A stretch of DNA of 64,000 nt, from contig NC_059356.1 of NCBI RefSeq assembly GCF_019703515.2, positions 20,117,197 to 20,181,196 of the forward strand, read 5' to 3'. The notes under the pieces were generated by a model, which was given only the letters and a program-made list of their open reading frames with translations, was not told the origin of the DNA and searched no databases. Within the stretch, counting starts at the first letter, position 1, and each line of letters starts with the position of its first letter. Position numbers and translations under genes: made by a program. Source of the DNA: Myxocyprinus asiaticus (lineage: Eukaryota; Chordata; Actinopteri; Cypriniformes; Catostomidae). Of this stretch, positions 22,905 through 34,959 are shown piece after piece.

Positions 22905-23295
22905 AGGTGCACTCAGTAACTTTTTCCTCTTGTCATCTTGGACTTACAGTGACACCTAGTGGTGTGGATGCAGCATCATTCAAAATCAATAGTTTTCAGT
23001 TACATATGCCAGTGTAGAAATTCCCTAATCACAGTCAGTCATGATTAATTTAATCCATGATTGAAAGTGTCCAATAACAAGACTGTTACTGAGATTTAGT
23101 GAGTAGTATTCAGCTGGTCATGTGATTCTAAAATGGCAGCCCCCATGAGGGCGTTCCTCCCCCATGTAGAATAAAACTGCTTTTATAAGGTTACTGATAT
23201 GACTAGAGTCATGATTTTATATATATTTCAGAATTACATTTAGTTTCTTTAGAAGTAAAACTTTTTTAATGGGGAACAAATTACTGAGTGCACCT
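22905..23295. mobile_element. TTAA-flanked MITE (AGGTGCACTCAGTAA ends)
   Basis: AGGTGCACTCAGTAA at the left and TTACTGAGTGCACCT at the right are perfect 15-bp inverted repeats. They are flanked on both sides by TTAA (22901-22904, 23296-23299). The 391-bp element is non-coding. TTAA targeting fits piggyBac- or Kolobok-type mobilisation. Confidence 0.87.
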
Positions 23296-23299
23296 TTAA

Positions 23300-23940
23300 G
23301 AAAATGGTTTATTCAAGATATTTTGCAAAGGTGACGTTAAGAAATGTCTTGTAAACAAGAATGCCATTTTCCTTATGCGAATATGGCTTATGTTGCCATG
23401 TAAACTCATAAGCACCATTCTTACAGGTTTTTGTAAGTGCATATGTGCGGGAGGAACAGACATTATAAAAACGCTGTAGGATGGAGCCCCACGTCATATC
23501 AACAAGTCAATGCAGCAGAAAGAATTTAACATTTCTGGGAGAACAGTTGAAATAGCGAAAATCACACATACTCTATATTATAGAGTCCGTGTATATGGGC
23601 TCAAGTTTACTAAGGAAATCCCAGAGTTTGGCATAAGAGGGAAACCTCACTATTGCAGAACAATTACGCTGCAGGTCACGATGGAATTTTAAGGAAACAA
23701 ACACAGCAACAACTCTGGAATGTCTGGAAATAAAGGGGAAATTACATGCTGTAAAGAAAGCTGCTAACTGACCGAGCCGTATGTAAAGCTGCATTTTTAC
23801 ATGGGTAAAGAGAAAGCCAATAAAACAGTGCATGTAAATGGGAACGCAACTTTTGAGGCTTAAGCTGCTTTCTGCAATAAACTGCATTCTGGTGTCTATG
23901 TACACAAGCTCAGTGTTCAGGAAAATCAACCTAAAATGCC
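23300..23940. mobile_element. Harbinger-like repeat, probable
   Basis: GCGAATATGGCTTATGTTGCC with CATGTAAACTCATAAG on the left, and TACATGGG, GCATGTAAATGGGAACG on the right, resemble fish PIF/Harbinger non-autonomous elements. The 60-codon frame at 23510-23692 is not a recognised domain. Ends were not resolved. Confidence 0.4.
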
Positions 23941-24352
23941 TTACTTATAGTCAGTGCCATTTGGCACCCTAGGCGAGACCCTCCAGTCACCCCCACCTGC
24001 ATGTTATGGCTTCTTAAGAAGGCATCATAAATGGGTATCACCATATGTAGAAATAAACTTAATGTAAAGCGCACATAAATCAAACCAAGTGGTCTAAGAT
24101 GTTCACAAAAAAGAAAGAAAGAAAGAAAGCAAAGGTGCACTGCTCCAAAGATCTATGCACATTTTACAGTGTTTAACAGCAAGGGCATTTGTAGGCTTTC
24201 ATCAGTACTGTGGAGTCTGAGGCCCATCAAGTACACAATCAATGGTACCATGATTTTAATTTATTTATTTTATTTTATTTTATTTAGCAAAAAACAGCAC
24301 CAAAGCATTAATTTCTGATTTTAGGAGCATCTTTTAAACATTTTCTTTAGTA

Positions 24353-24355
<3 letters not shown>

Positions 24356-24429
<74 letters not shown>

Positions 24430-24430
24430 A
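24356..24430. repeat. (AT)n microsatellite
   Basis: A TA dinucleotide tract followed by a GAGA-rich stretch (24431-24462). Confidence 0.95.
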
Positions 24431-24732
24431 AGAGAGATGGAGGGAGAGAGAGGGAGAGAGAGATATTGTGTAGCATTAATAAAACTATGGACTAAAAACA
24501 TATTGACACCTTTTCACATAACACAGCACAAGATGAAGTTTATCAAAGTTATCTTTCTCAAAAGCCTGCTGTGGCAGTATCATGGTACAGTGGTACAATA
24601 TGGTAAAACCTTGGTGTTTTTATAATATAGACTATCATGATATTTATATTGTAGTCCAATAAACATGGTATTGGCTTGGTAATTTTTGGTACTTTTAAGT
24701 GCTTTCATGTAACGTTAGTATTTTGATACACT

Positions 24733-24962
24733 TCTGCTCAGCAGTTTAGGCTCTGGGTTACTGACCAGAAGGTCAGGGATTCAAGCCCCAGCACCACCAA
24801 GATGCCACTGTTGGGCCCTTGAGCAAAGCCCAAGCTCCAGGGGCGCCGTATCATGGCTGACCCTGCGCTCTGATCCCAGCTTAGCTGGGATATGCGAAAA
24901 AAAGAATTTCACTGTATGTGTGCAAATGTATAATGTGTGACAAATATAAAGACTTCTGCTTC
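24733..24962 (+). mobile_element. tRNA-derived SINE with LINE-like tail
   Basis: A tRNA-like head (GGCTCTGGGTTACTG, then the B-box-like AGGGATTCAAGCC) is followed by the conserved fish SINE body TGTTGGGCCCTTGAGCAA, GGCTGACCCTGCGCTCTGA and AAGAATTTCACTGTATGTG. It ends in a short CTTCT-type tail at 24950-24963. It is a different family from the element at 20124-20565. Confidence 0.85.
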
Positions 24963-26313
24963 TTCAAATGTCTTTACCTGCAGTAGACAATAGTTCACAG
25001 ACTGCACTCGCACTCGCTCATGATGATTGAATGCAGCTGCAGGTTTTGTTTCAATGAATTGTAAGTAAATATCCACTTCATTCAGCGTTGTTTTTGTCTT
25101 CTAAAGCATCCCGTACCTGATTTACTGCGTGACAAAGCGCTTCAAACGATACATCCCACACGTTAGACAAATTAATTGAGAAGAACCGACTCAAAACAGA
25201 GATTATTTCACTCATCAGGCATCGCTCTGATTCACGAGCCCCACGCTCGTGAGTCTACGGCTGTGTTCACAATGGCATACTATCCATACTTCTCTCACTG
25301 TTTTTGCCAAACACAGATATAAAAGAAACATTAAGAGTAGTATGCTAGTAAGGCATTTAGTACACGGTCTCTGTGTTCCGTGGGGGGCACCACAACATGT
25401 TTCAGAATGCACAGGGTGCATTTTGTTCAACACAGATTGGACACATGCTGTAACTTGTTCGGTAGACTGGCCCTGCTTATAGTTTTCTCTGCATAATAAG
25501 CTGTGATAGGACAAAGTATTTATTTTTTTAATGTGAAAAAGTTAATAACCATCCATCTGAAATGATTACTATAAAATGTATATATTATGTAATGAAAACC
25601 CTTCATTTGTAATTTCCTTGACACAACCTTGTGCTCAGTGTGGTAACAGGAAGCCAGTGGGGCCTATGTTTATGCACAGTGCCTACAGTTTTCTTCCCAG
25701 TGCTCCACCACCTGTAAAAGTAATCCATATAGCAGTGCTGCCGGCAAACAGTTTGTATGTGTCTGAGGTAATCAAAATAAATAGAAAGACACAAGTCTCT
25801 GGCCCCTCTTCTTGAAGGATCCCTGCTGGGCACCATAAGGACTGTGTTTTGCTTGCTGCCAATTTCGTTCTCTGAAGTGAGCCCATTAAAAGCTGAGCAA
25901 ACAGACAGCAGCCCCCCTGTACTAACAACTCACTCGTCCAATACACAGTTTATCAAATGGACAGAGTTATGAGCACAGCCTGGAAGGATAGTGAAAAGCT
26001 GGACTCTAACATTGTGGTAATAGTGGTAAGTGCATTAGTACACAGTGTCAGAGTTATGACAGAGTGTGGTGGGTCTGGGTTTCTATGAGGACAGCAAAGA
26101 GAGCTGGATTCTAAAGTCAGACACTGGTTCCAAGGAAAGAGGCCAGTTTTAATGTTCCTGTGAGACATGTCTCCCCCAGCCTGAGGCAGCAGCCTAATCT
26201 AAGCCTGATGGTGCAGACCAGAGGGGCTGTTGATGTGCCGTTCAGTTCAGAACCCTGAAAAAATGATTTACCTTTTCGGAACTGCCACAAGTGCCTTTCC
26301 TAGCATTTAAAAA
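24963..26313. other. Unique non-coding stretch
   Basis: No exon or repeat recognised. Open frames of 70-99 codons overlap on both strands and lack similarity to known proteins. Confidence 0.5.
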
Positions 26314-27799
26314 GTCTTGTTTGCTTCTCTTCTCTTGTCTCATTTTGTCTCTTCTGTTTTCTTCTCACTTTGTCTCCTCTCATTTTATCCATTCTTTTCC
26401 TTCCTCTTCTCATTTTGTCTCTTCCCATCTCATTTTGTCTCTTCTTGTGTCTTCTCCTCTTGTATTATTTTGTTTCCTTTCTTCTCTTCTCATATAATTT
26501 TATCTCTTCTCTTCATCTCTATTCTTGTCTCATTTTGTCTCTTCTTTTGTATTCTCTTCTCATTTTGTCTCTTCTCTTCTTGTCTCATTTTGTCTTCTCT
26601 TCTCATTTGTCTCTTCTTTTGTATTCTCTTCTCATTCTGTCTCTTTACTTCTCATTTTGTCTCCTCATTTTATCAGTTCTCTTCTTTTCACTTCTCATTT
26701 TGTCTCTTCTCGTCTCATTTTATCTCTTCTTGTCTCGTATAATTTTGTCTCTTCTATTCTTTTCTATTCTCGTCTCATTTTGTCTCTTCTCATCTCATTT
26801 TGTCTCGTCTTCTCATTTTGTCTCTTCTTTTGTATTCTTTTCTCATTCTGTCTCTTTTCTTCCCATTTTGTCTCCTCATTTTATCAGTTCTCTTCTTTTC
26901 TCTTCTCATTTTGTCTCTTCTCGTCTCATTTTATCTCTTCTTGTCTCGTATAATTTTGTCTCTTCTATTCTTTTCTATTCTCATCTCATTTTGTCTCTTC
27001 TCGTCTCATTGTATCTGTTCTTGTCTCATATAATTTTGTCTCTTCTATTCTTTTCTATTCTCATCTCATTTTGTCTCTTCTCATCTCATTTTGTCTTCTC
27101 TTCTCATTTTGTCTCTTCTCATCTCATTTTGTCTTCTCTTCTCATTTTGTCTCTTCTTTTGTATTCTCTTCTCATTCTGTCTCTTTTCTTCTCATTTTGT
27201 CTCCTCATTTTATCAGTTCTCTTCTCATTCTGTCTCTTTTCTTCTCATTTTGTCTCCTCATTTTATCAGTTCTCTTCTTTTCTCTTCTCATTTTGTCTCT
27301 TCTCGTCTCATTTTATCTCTTCTTGTCTCGTATAATTTTGTCTCTTCTGTTCTTTTCTATTCTCATCTCATTTTGTCTCTTCTCATCTCATTTTGTCTTC
27401 TCGTCTCATTTTGTCTCTTCTCGTATAATTTTGTCTCTTCTTTTTTATTCTCATCTCATTTTGTCTCTTCTCGTCTCATTTTGTCTCTTCTCTTCTCATG
27501 TAATTTTGTCTCTTTTCTAGTCTCATCTCATTTTGTCTCTTCTCGTCTCATTTTGTCTCTTCTCGTCTCATTTTGTCTCTTCTCGTCTCATGTAATTTTG
27601 TCTCTTTTCTAGTCTCATCTCATTTTGTCTCTTCTAGTCTCATTTTGTCTCTTCTCATCTCATTTTGTCTCTTCTCGTCTCATTTTGTCTCTTCTCTTCT
27701 CATGTAATTTTGTCTCTTTTCTAGTCTCATCTCATTTTGTCTCTTCTAGTCTCATTTTGTCTCTTCTCTTCTCATCTCATTTTGTCTCTTCTTTTTTAT
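26314..27799. repeat. Polypyrimidine minisatellite, block 1
   Basis: A roughly 20-bp unit, TCTCATTTTGTCTCTTCTCG, is repeated with variants for 1.5 kb. The + strand is almost free of purines apart from the ATTTTG core and the G of TCTCG. Higher-order units are visible: a block starting TCTCCTCATTTTATCAGTTC recurs at about 26660, 26870, 27200 and 27255, and TCATGTAATTTTGTCTC recurs near 27496, 27587 and 27701. Long Ser/Leu/Phe-rich open frames here come from repeat phase, not coding. Confidence 0.95.
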
Positions 27800-28689
27800 G
27801 AATGAATGAAAATGCAAATTCGCTCTCTGACTGTAGGTGGCGCTTATGGAACAGCAGAAATATAGCTGTTACCGTGGTAGCACCTGCGCTTATAAACACT
27901 ACTTTATTAGGCATTATATGGAGGTAAGATGAAAAGAAAATGCCATCGAAACTTTTCCGATGACAGTCAGTTCCCTTCAGAGATTCATTTATATACAATA
28001 GTCATAAAGGTATTGCATTCAAGGGCTTTAGTTAAAGTCTTCAGAAGTCATAATCACTATGAGAGCACTTGGATTTCGTCAAGAGTCATTCTGTATATTT
28101 TATACTACTTGTCATGTTTTAAATAAAGTGTTGTGACTGCAAATCTGCCTGTTATGTTTTTATATTGCCAACAAATGGTTATGGTATATTGTTGACTGTT
28201 GAGAAGGTTTAGAAAAGGCACAGACATTTAGAGGCAATGTTGTGTAATTTCAAACTTGTCGCGCTACAAAACATGAGATTAATCGTGAATCATTTTAATT
28301 TACGGACAACCCTCAAACATTTGAACAGTGATTTTACATATTAATCTTTCTGGATAATGAAATGATAACGAAATGATTTACTTACCTTTCCTTGTGGTTT
28401 TTTAAATGTCTGATGAAATTCAAGGTTGTGGTGGTTGCATATTGTGCATCTGGCAAATCTTTTTTTATTCACATGGTCCATTCGAAATCTTTATATCCAA
28501 AGGAGATTGTTTTGGGAAGTGGACAATCATCTGTCATTTTGGCGCGTTGTGAGTGCAGCGTTAACTGCGCAGATGCAGATCAGTGGTACTGGCGGGCTTA
28601 CATTTTTGCATATAAATTAACTGATGTCGCAATATTTTTTTAAACACATTTAATTACTGTTTATAATGAGTTATTGAAAATAATAATAA
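27800..28689. other. Single-copy interruption between minisatellite blocks
   Basis: Ordinary-complexity sequence separates the two polypyrimidine blocks. It may be the body of a transposon whose right end is the CAAGTC-rich segment that follows. No left terminus was found. Open frames up to 83 codons have no known similarity. Confidence 0.45.
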
Positions 28690-28921
28690 TAAAAAACATT
28701 CAAGTCATTGCCGAGTCATGCAGTTCAAGTGAAGTCAAGTCTCTAGTCACTGGTTCTCAAGTCAAAGTCAAGTCTCGAGTTGCTGGTTCTCAAGTCAAAG
28801 TCAAGTCAAGTCTCGAATCGCTGGTTCTCAAGTCAAGTCAAGTCATTTTCTTCATTTAGTCAAGCAAGTCCTTAAATTTGCGACTCAAGTCATGTCATGG
28901 AACTCAAGTCCCCCACCTCTG
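28690..28921. mobile_element. Right end of a CAAGTC-rich DNA transposon
   Basis: Many direct copies of TCAAGTCAAGTC and CTGGTTCTCAAGTCAAAG end in CAAGTCCCCCACCTCTG. That terminus (CAGAGGTGGG when inverted) is the end of a widespread fish hAT-like family. The left end is absent. Confidence 0.65.
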
Positions 28922-29790
28922 TTGTCTGCTCATTTTATCTGTTCTTTTGTCTTCCCTTCTCATTTTGTCAATTCTCTTCTTTTCTATTCTTGTCTCATTT
29001 TATCTCCTCTCCTCTTCTCGTATAATTTGTCTCTTCTCTTTTCTTCTCATTTTGTCTCCTCATTTTATCAGTTCTTTTATTTTCTTGTCTCATTTAGTCT
29101 CCTATTCTCTTCGTCTCTCATCTCTTCTCTCCTCGTCTCCTTTCATTTTATCTGTTCTTTTCTCTTCCCTTTTCATTTTGTCAATTCTCTTCTCATCTCA
29201 TTTTTTCTCCCCTTTTTTTCTATTCTCATCTCATTTTGTCCCTTTACTTCTTTTCTCATCCTTTCCAATTTGTCTCTTCAAATTTTATCCATTCTTTTCT
29301 TTTCTCTTCTCATTTTGTCTTTTCTCCTCTCTTTTTGTCTCTTCTCTTTTCTTTTCACTTCTTGTCTCATTTTGTCTTTTTTCTCTTCTCTTCTATTCTT
29401 TTCTATGCTTCTCATCTACCGTAATTTTGTTCTCTTATCTACTCATTTGGTCTCTTCTCTTCTTTACTCTTCTCATTTTGTCTCTTCTCTTTTTGTCTCA
29501 TCTTGTCTCTTCTCTTTTATTCTCTTCTTCTCTATTTTATTCTCGACATCTATCTTCTAATGTGTTGTATTCGGATCTCTCATCTCATGTTTTCTTGTTG
29601 TCTATTCTATTCTATTCTATTCTATTCTATTCTTGTCTCTTGTCTCCTTGTCTCTTTTCATCTAATCTTACTTTATCTATTTTCTTCTATTCTCTATTCT
29701 CGTCTTGTCTGATCTGTGTTATTCTGTTATTTGTTCATCTCAACTCAACTCATATCTCATCTAATCTCGGCTTTATTTTCCTTTCTCCTT
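28922..29790. repeat. Polypyrimidine minisatellite, block 2 (degenerate)
   Basis: The same TCTCATTTTGTCTCTTCTC unit as block 1 but more diverged, with a TCTAT pentamer run near 29603-29632. Open frames up to 323 codons are repeat artefacts. Confidence 0.93.
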
Positions 29791-30776
29791 TTGTTTCTCT
29801 ATCATGGGGACTTACTGGCTCAGTAGTAAGGCAGGATGTTTCCTGCTGAAAGGGTCTGTAAAGTTTCACCAGGCTATAAAAGAGTTAGCTGAGATTTAGA
29901 GCCTCAGACCCTGTGAGTCAAAAAGTGAGTTTCCCCCTTTCACTATTCCCTTGAAACAGAAGTGTCATATCATCATCACTGAAAAGCATTAACTTATACA
30001 GAAATGAAACATTGGGCAAACTTATTCCTTGTAAGTGCACAAACGTGTTCTTGATTTATAGCGGTTCCCTGAAAGCAAAATATCACAAAACACATCTGAA
30101 CTTACAAATCTGATTATTTTTTACAACTGACACTCAGCAAACATAAAATAACAATTTTCCAAATGTTTAGCCATTTCTGCCAAAACTACCATCTAAAAGT
30201 ATAGTTTTTGGCTTGTCAAAAGGCTTATCAATTAAAGTGCTGCTTTATCTGTGAAAGTTTCCTTATCAGTGTGTTGCACAATGGCGTCATTGTTCATTGT
30301 TGTGCTGACTTTAGAGCAGACAGCCTGACAGAGCCTGACTGAAAAACCACAGCAGCATTGTCTGACATGTCTAACAAATCCAGGACTTTGCTCCAAATAG
30401 ATAAGGACAGCAACCAAATGTTAAGGCTTACAACTTTATTATGATTTGTATTGTAAGTACTGTGCTCTGTCCAAAACATCAAACATCTCTTTGATAAACT
30501 GATTTATCATAAAGTAAAGTTAATTGAGCCACACCATGTCACACTCAAGAAAAAAGTCATTAATTTCCTTTCAAGGACTCTGAACAGGCAATTTTATGCT
30601 GTTAGTGTAGCCAGGGCTATGTTTATGGGTCCTCATAAAGCCATGGAAATTAAAGTGTATATGTGATAAATGTTACAATCTGTCTCCTGCTGTTTTATAA
30701 TGTGTTTTAGTTTTATTCTTGAGCAGTCCAGCAGAGATCCTTATGTGTCAAAAACGATTTCAGCCCAGTGGAGAAA
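29791..30776. other. Unique non-coding stretch
   Basis: No gene or repeat recognised. Confidence 0.5.
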
Positions 30777-31016
30777 TATATATACAAGGTTGGGAGGGTT
30801 ACTTTTGAAATGTATTCCACTACCGATTACAGAATACATGCTGTAAAATGTCATTTGTAACGTATTCTGTTAGATTACTCAAGGTCAGTAACGTATTCTA
30901 AATACTTTGGATTACTTCTTCAGCACTGGTAGATTTTTTCACTTGTTTTGACTATAAAAACTCTGCCAGTACAGTAAGACAAAATACACATGTTAAAAAT
31001 ACATTCTCTGAAAAAC

Positions 31017-31343
31017 GTCCTGTTACTTTCATAACCTCCATTCCCTGATGGAGGGAACGAGATATTGTGTCGATGTAGTGACACTAGGGGTCACTCTTGG
31101 GAGCCCCAAACACCTCTGATTTTGAAAAAAGGCTAATGGGAATTGGCGAGTGGAATTTGCATGCCATTCCCCCGGACATATGTGTATACAAGGAGCTGGC
31201 TCGCAACCACTCATTTAGGTTTTGTGCTGAGGAGCCGAGACAAGGTCCCGGCCATTTTAGCGGGTAGTTCAGTATCGTGGCAAGAGGGACACAATATCTC
31301 GTTCCCTCCATCAGGGAACGGAGGTTACAAAAGTAACCAGGAC
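31017..31343. repeat. DIRS terminal repeat region with inverted arms
   Basis: The left arm 31017-31071 starts GTCCTGTTACTTTCATAACC. The right arm 31288-31343 is its inverted match, ending GTTACAAAAGTAACCAGGAC. A partial direct repeat of the block GTGACACTAGGGGTCACT (31078-31095) follows at 31383-31400. Confidence 0.85.
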
Positions 31344-32115
31344 ATTCCCTATCTGTCACTCACTCGACGTTGTGTCGGTATAGTGTCACTAGGGGTCCCT
31401 ATTCGAAACGGCACAATAAGTTGAACTGTGTTACGTGGACTGGCGGTGTGAGATGGGCAGACCGCTGTGTTCCTCGTAGACAGCGCACCAGGCCGTCACG
31501 TAACCTCCCCCAGTGCTCTTATGAGCGTCAAACGGTCCTTTGGGAACAAGTCGACTTGCCCAACAAATAGGGACAGGCTAGCCCAGCCGTGGCCTCTTTT
31601 CCTCTTTTTTCTCCCCAAAAAGAGTGGAATTTTGTTTACCGGCTGGGGGCCATAGGTGTCTACTTCGGGGAGGTGTCACTCCCAAGGGGAAGACACCACG
31701 GAGTCCACACCCCACCCGGAGGGGGGTGGTTGTATTTTGAGTGGAAATACGTCACATGGTCTTACCGAATCTTGTCGGTAGTACAGTATATCATGCGGAG
31801 AAGTCCCATGGTAGGTCCTACCCTAAGGGGGAGGAACTTTACAAACACAGAGACCGGGGGCAGAGGAACATCTGCCCAAGGAAGATGCAGTTTACCGACA
31901 GGGAAATGATTTAGCGGAAGATATATCACATGGGGTCACCTATGGGGAACCAGCGCATGTGGAGGACCTACCCCAGTATAGGGCTTAGTTAGCACATGTA
32001 CTGGGCCGGCAGCAAGTTTCTCCGCAAACTCATCTGCCACAGGGCTAAGGAGGAAAGTCATCCAGGAATCACAACTTGTGAACACGACTGGGAGTCAAAA
32101 CCATACATCTTCACC

Positions 32116-33031
32116 TCAGGGGAGGGGAAAGGTGCTATGCACAAGCGGTACACCCGGCCAGCTGTCTCGGAACTTACCTGCTCGTACCTGACAATATACG
32201 GGATGAGACCGGCTCAACCGGAGATTGTAGAACCTTGCAAAGGTGTTGGGTGTTGTCCAGCCCGCTGCTCTGCAGATGTCTGCCAAAGAGGTGCCATTGG
32301 TCAGGGCCCAGGAGGCCGCCACACTCCTAGTAGAGTGGGCTCGTAGCCCCACTGGGGGGCGGCACATCCTGAGCGTGATATGATATCACGATGGTGTCAA
32401 TGGCCCAATGGGTGATCCTCTGTTTGGAGACAGCGCTCCCTTTCCGCTGTCCACCAAAGCAGACAAAGAGCTGCTCGAAACTTCTAAAGCTTTGCGTGCG
32501 ATCCAAATAGATGGGTAAACCACGCACCAGACACAGCAACGCCAAGGCTGGGTCTGCTTCCTCCCGGGGCAGTGCTTGCAGGTTCACCACCTGATCCCTA
32601 AATGGGTTCGTGGGAACCTTGGGCACATAGCCCGGTCGGGGTCTCAGGATCACGTGAGAGTAGCCTGGACCGAACTCCAGGCACATTTCTCTGACAGAGA
32701 ACGCCTGAAGGTCCCCAACCCTCTTGATGGAAGTGAGCGCAGTCAAGAGGGCAGACTTCAAAGAGAGTGCCTTAAGCTCAATTGACTCCAGGGGTTCGAA
32801 GGGAGCTCCCCGTAGACCCTGAAGGACTACAGAGAGGTCCCACGAGGGGATGAGGTGTGGTCTGGAGGGATTCAATCTCCTAGTGCCTCTCAGGAACCTG
32901 ATGATCAAGTCGTGCTTCCTCAAATACTTAACATCTACTGCATTGTGATGTGCTGAAATGGTGGCTACATACACCTTCAAGGTGGAGGGGGATAGCCGCT
33001 CCTCCAGCCTGTCCTGCAGGAAGGAAAGCAT
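32116..33031 (-). pseudogene. DIRS tyrosine recombinase, frameshifted
   Basis: The first frame (33031-32327) carries LSPSTLKVYVATISAHH at the core-binding side, then SIKRVGDLQAFSV with the first catalytic arginine. The second frame (32367-32116) carries GLRAHSTRSVAASWA, giving the HxxR pair, and FARFYNL with the nucleophilic tyrosine. The frames join across a G-run near 32351-32356, where a single-base indel is the likely break. The enzyme would integrate the circular DIRS intermediate. Key residues remain, but the frame is disrupted. Confidence 0.85.
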
Positions 33032-33628
33032 CGATCCGACCTAGCATCTCTGGGGGTCTTCGCGTCGGGAAGAACACCACTATTCGAACAGATGCCACTT
33101 CAAGGCATACAGGCACCTCGTAGAGGGAGCCCTAGCCTGAGTGATCATGTCTACTACCGCGTGTGGTAAGGCCACTTAGGTCTTCCGCGTCCCATCCAAG
33201 GGCCAGACGTGGAGATTCCAGAGGTCTGGTCGTGGGTGCCAGATGGTGCCCTGTCCCTGAGAAAGAAGGTCCTTCCTCAGGGTAATTCGCCGGGCGGGGG
33301 GGGCTGTTGCGAGGAGCATGAGGTCCAAGAACCACATCTGAGTGGGCCAGTAGGGTGCTACTAGGACGACCCGCTCCTTGTCCTCCCTGACATTGCACAG
33401 GGTCTGTGCAAGTAGGCTCACTGGAGGAAACGCATATTTGTGTAGTCCCGGGGGCCAGCTGTGTGCCAGTGCATCTATACCGAGGGGTGCCTTGGTCAGG
33501 GCGTACCAAAGCGGGCAGTGAGAGGATTCCCGGGAAGCAAACAGGTCTACCTGTGCTCGACCGAATCAACTCCAAATCAGCTGGACCACCTGGGGGTGGA
33601 GTCTCCACTCTCCCCTGAGCGTAACCTG

Positions 33629-34377
33629 TCATGACAGCGTGTCCGCTGCGGTGTTGAGGTCACCCAGGATGTGAGTGGCTCGCAGTGACTTGAGGAGCTG
33701 CTGACTCCAGAGGAGGAGATGGTGGGTGAGTTGTGACATGAAACAGGAGCGTAGGCCACCTTGGCGGTTGATGTACTCTACCGTCACCATGTTGTCCATC
33801 CAGACCAACACATGCTTGCCCTGGATCAATGGCAGGAGCCTCCGCAGGGCGAGCAGTACTGCCAACAACTCGAGGCAGTTGATGTGCCAACGCAGCCGCG
33901 GGCCAGTCCAAGAGCCGGTGGCTGCGTGCCCATTTCATACGGTGCCCCAGCCCGTCTTGGAGGCGTCCATCGTAACCACGACGTGCCTGAAGACCTGCTC
34001 TAGGGGAACCCCTGCCCGTAAAAATGCTAGGTCGGTCCAAGGGCTGAAGAGGCGGCAACAGATTTGCGTGACGACCATGCGATGTGTCCCGCAGTGCCAT
34101 GCCCATCTCGGGACTCGAGTCTGAAGCCAGTGCTGAAGCGGTCTTATATGCATCAACCCGAGCGGTGTGGCCACTGCTGAGGATGCCATATGCCCCAGGA
34201 GCCTCTGAAAAATGTTTCAGTGGAACCGCTGTCCTCCATCTGAATGCCTTCAGACAGTTTAGCACCGACTATGTACGCTCGTTCGTGAGGCGCTGTCATC
34301 GAGACTGAGTCCAACTCCAAGCCGAGAAAAGTTATACCACCTGGGGAATCGCCGAGTACCCCTGGCAGCCCCACCAT
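33629..34377 (-). pseudogene. DIRS reverse transcriptase C-terminus and RNase H remnant
   Basis: From the 5' side, ITFLGLELDSVSM marks the end of the reverse transcriptase, then PLGLMHIRPLQHWLQ, then TMDASKTGWG opening RNase H. HVLVWMDNMVTVEYINRQGG and HILGDLNTAADTLS complete RNase H with its acidic residues. The blocks lie in different frames (34377-34153, 34189-33935, 33868-33629), so several indels are present. Confidence 0.82.
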
Positions 34378-34959
34378 TGAGGGTAGTGAGAGCGGAGGAG
34401 CTCAGAGACCGGGTCCGGGCAGTGAAAGGAAAACAATACAAAAATTATTATCAAGAATACGATTTTTGCCCTACTATCAAAAGTCTTACTAGAAAAAAAG
34501 AAATTATGATCCAACGTGAATTTTCTTGATAAAAAAATATGATCATGCCTGGTAGCATATGCATGTAAAATGGCTAGAAATAGCTTTTTAGCTTAGCATG
34601 AAGCTGACAATTTACACAAGGTTTATTTCTATTTCTTCTGTTCCAAACTTACTTGAAACTTACTTCTCTGTCTGCTCGTATGAATGTAACACATCATAAG
34701 AAAGTGTTTCACCACTGTTCAAGTGCACTTCGAATTGCATCATTTATATGTATAAATTTTTCCATCTGAAAGGACTAAATATTAAATGAAACAAATGACA
34801 ATAAAATGCAAAGTAATCTCTTCAGTAATTAAAATACTTTTTGAATGTAACTGTATTCTAAATACCAATGATTTAAATTGTAACTTGTGGAATACAGTTA
34901 CTTATATTTTGTATTTTAAATACATAATCCCATTACATGTATTCCGTTACTCCCCAACC

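Larger units (their letters stand above)
31017..34426 (-). mobile_element. Truncated DIRS-type (tyrosine recombinase) retrotransposon
   Basis: On the minus strand the order is reverse transcriptase C-terminus, RNase H, a connecting region, tyrosine recombinase, then a terminal repeat. That is the domain order of DIRS elements, which integrate with a tyrosine recombinase rather than an integrase or endonuclease. The gag region, most of the reverse transcriptase and the opposite terminal repeat are missing. Base composition is clearly more GC-rich than the surroundings. Frames are broken repeatedly. Confidence 0.87.

Noticed and set aside
26314..27799. Overlapping open frames up to 321 codons rich in Ser, Leu and Phe
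   Set aside because: They are products of a pyrimidine-rich tandem repeat that lacks stops in several frames, with no domain and no codon bias.
28878..29849. A 323-codon frame that looks like a membrane protein
   Set aside because: Same polypyrimidine repeat; the hydrophobic translation is due to TTT/CTT/TCT codons.
33726..34124. Plus-strand frames over the DIRS region
   Set aside because: They are antisense shadows of the RNase H and reverse transcriptase remnants on the minus strand.
31017..34426. Active retrotransposon
   Set aside because: The reverse transcriptase is mostly missing, the recombinase is frameshifted and only one terminal repeat remains.
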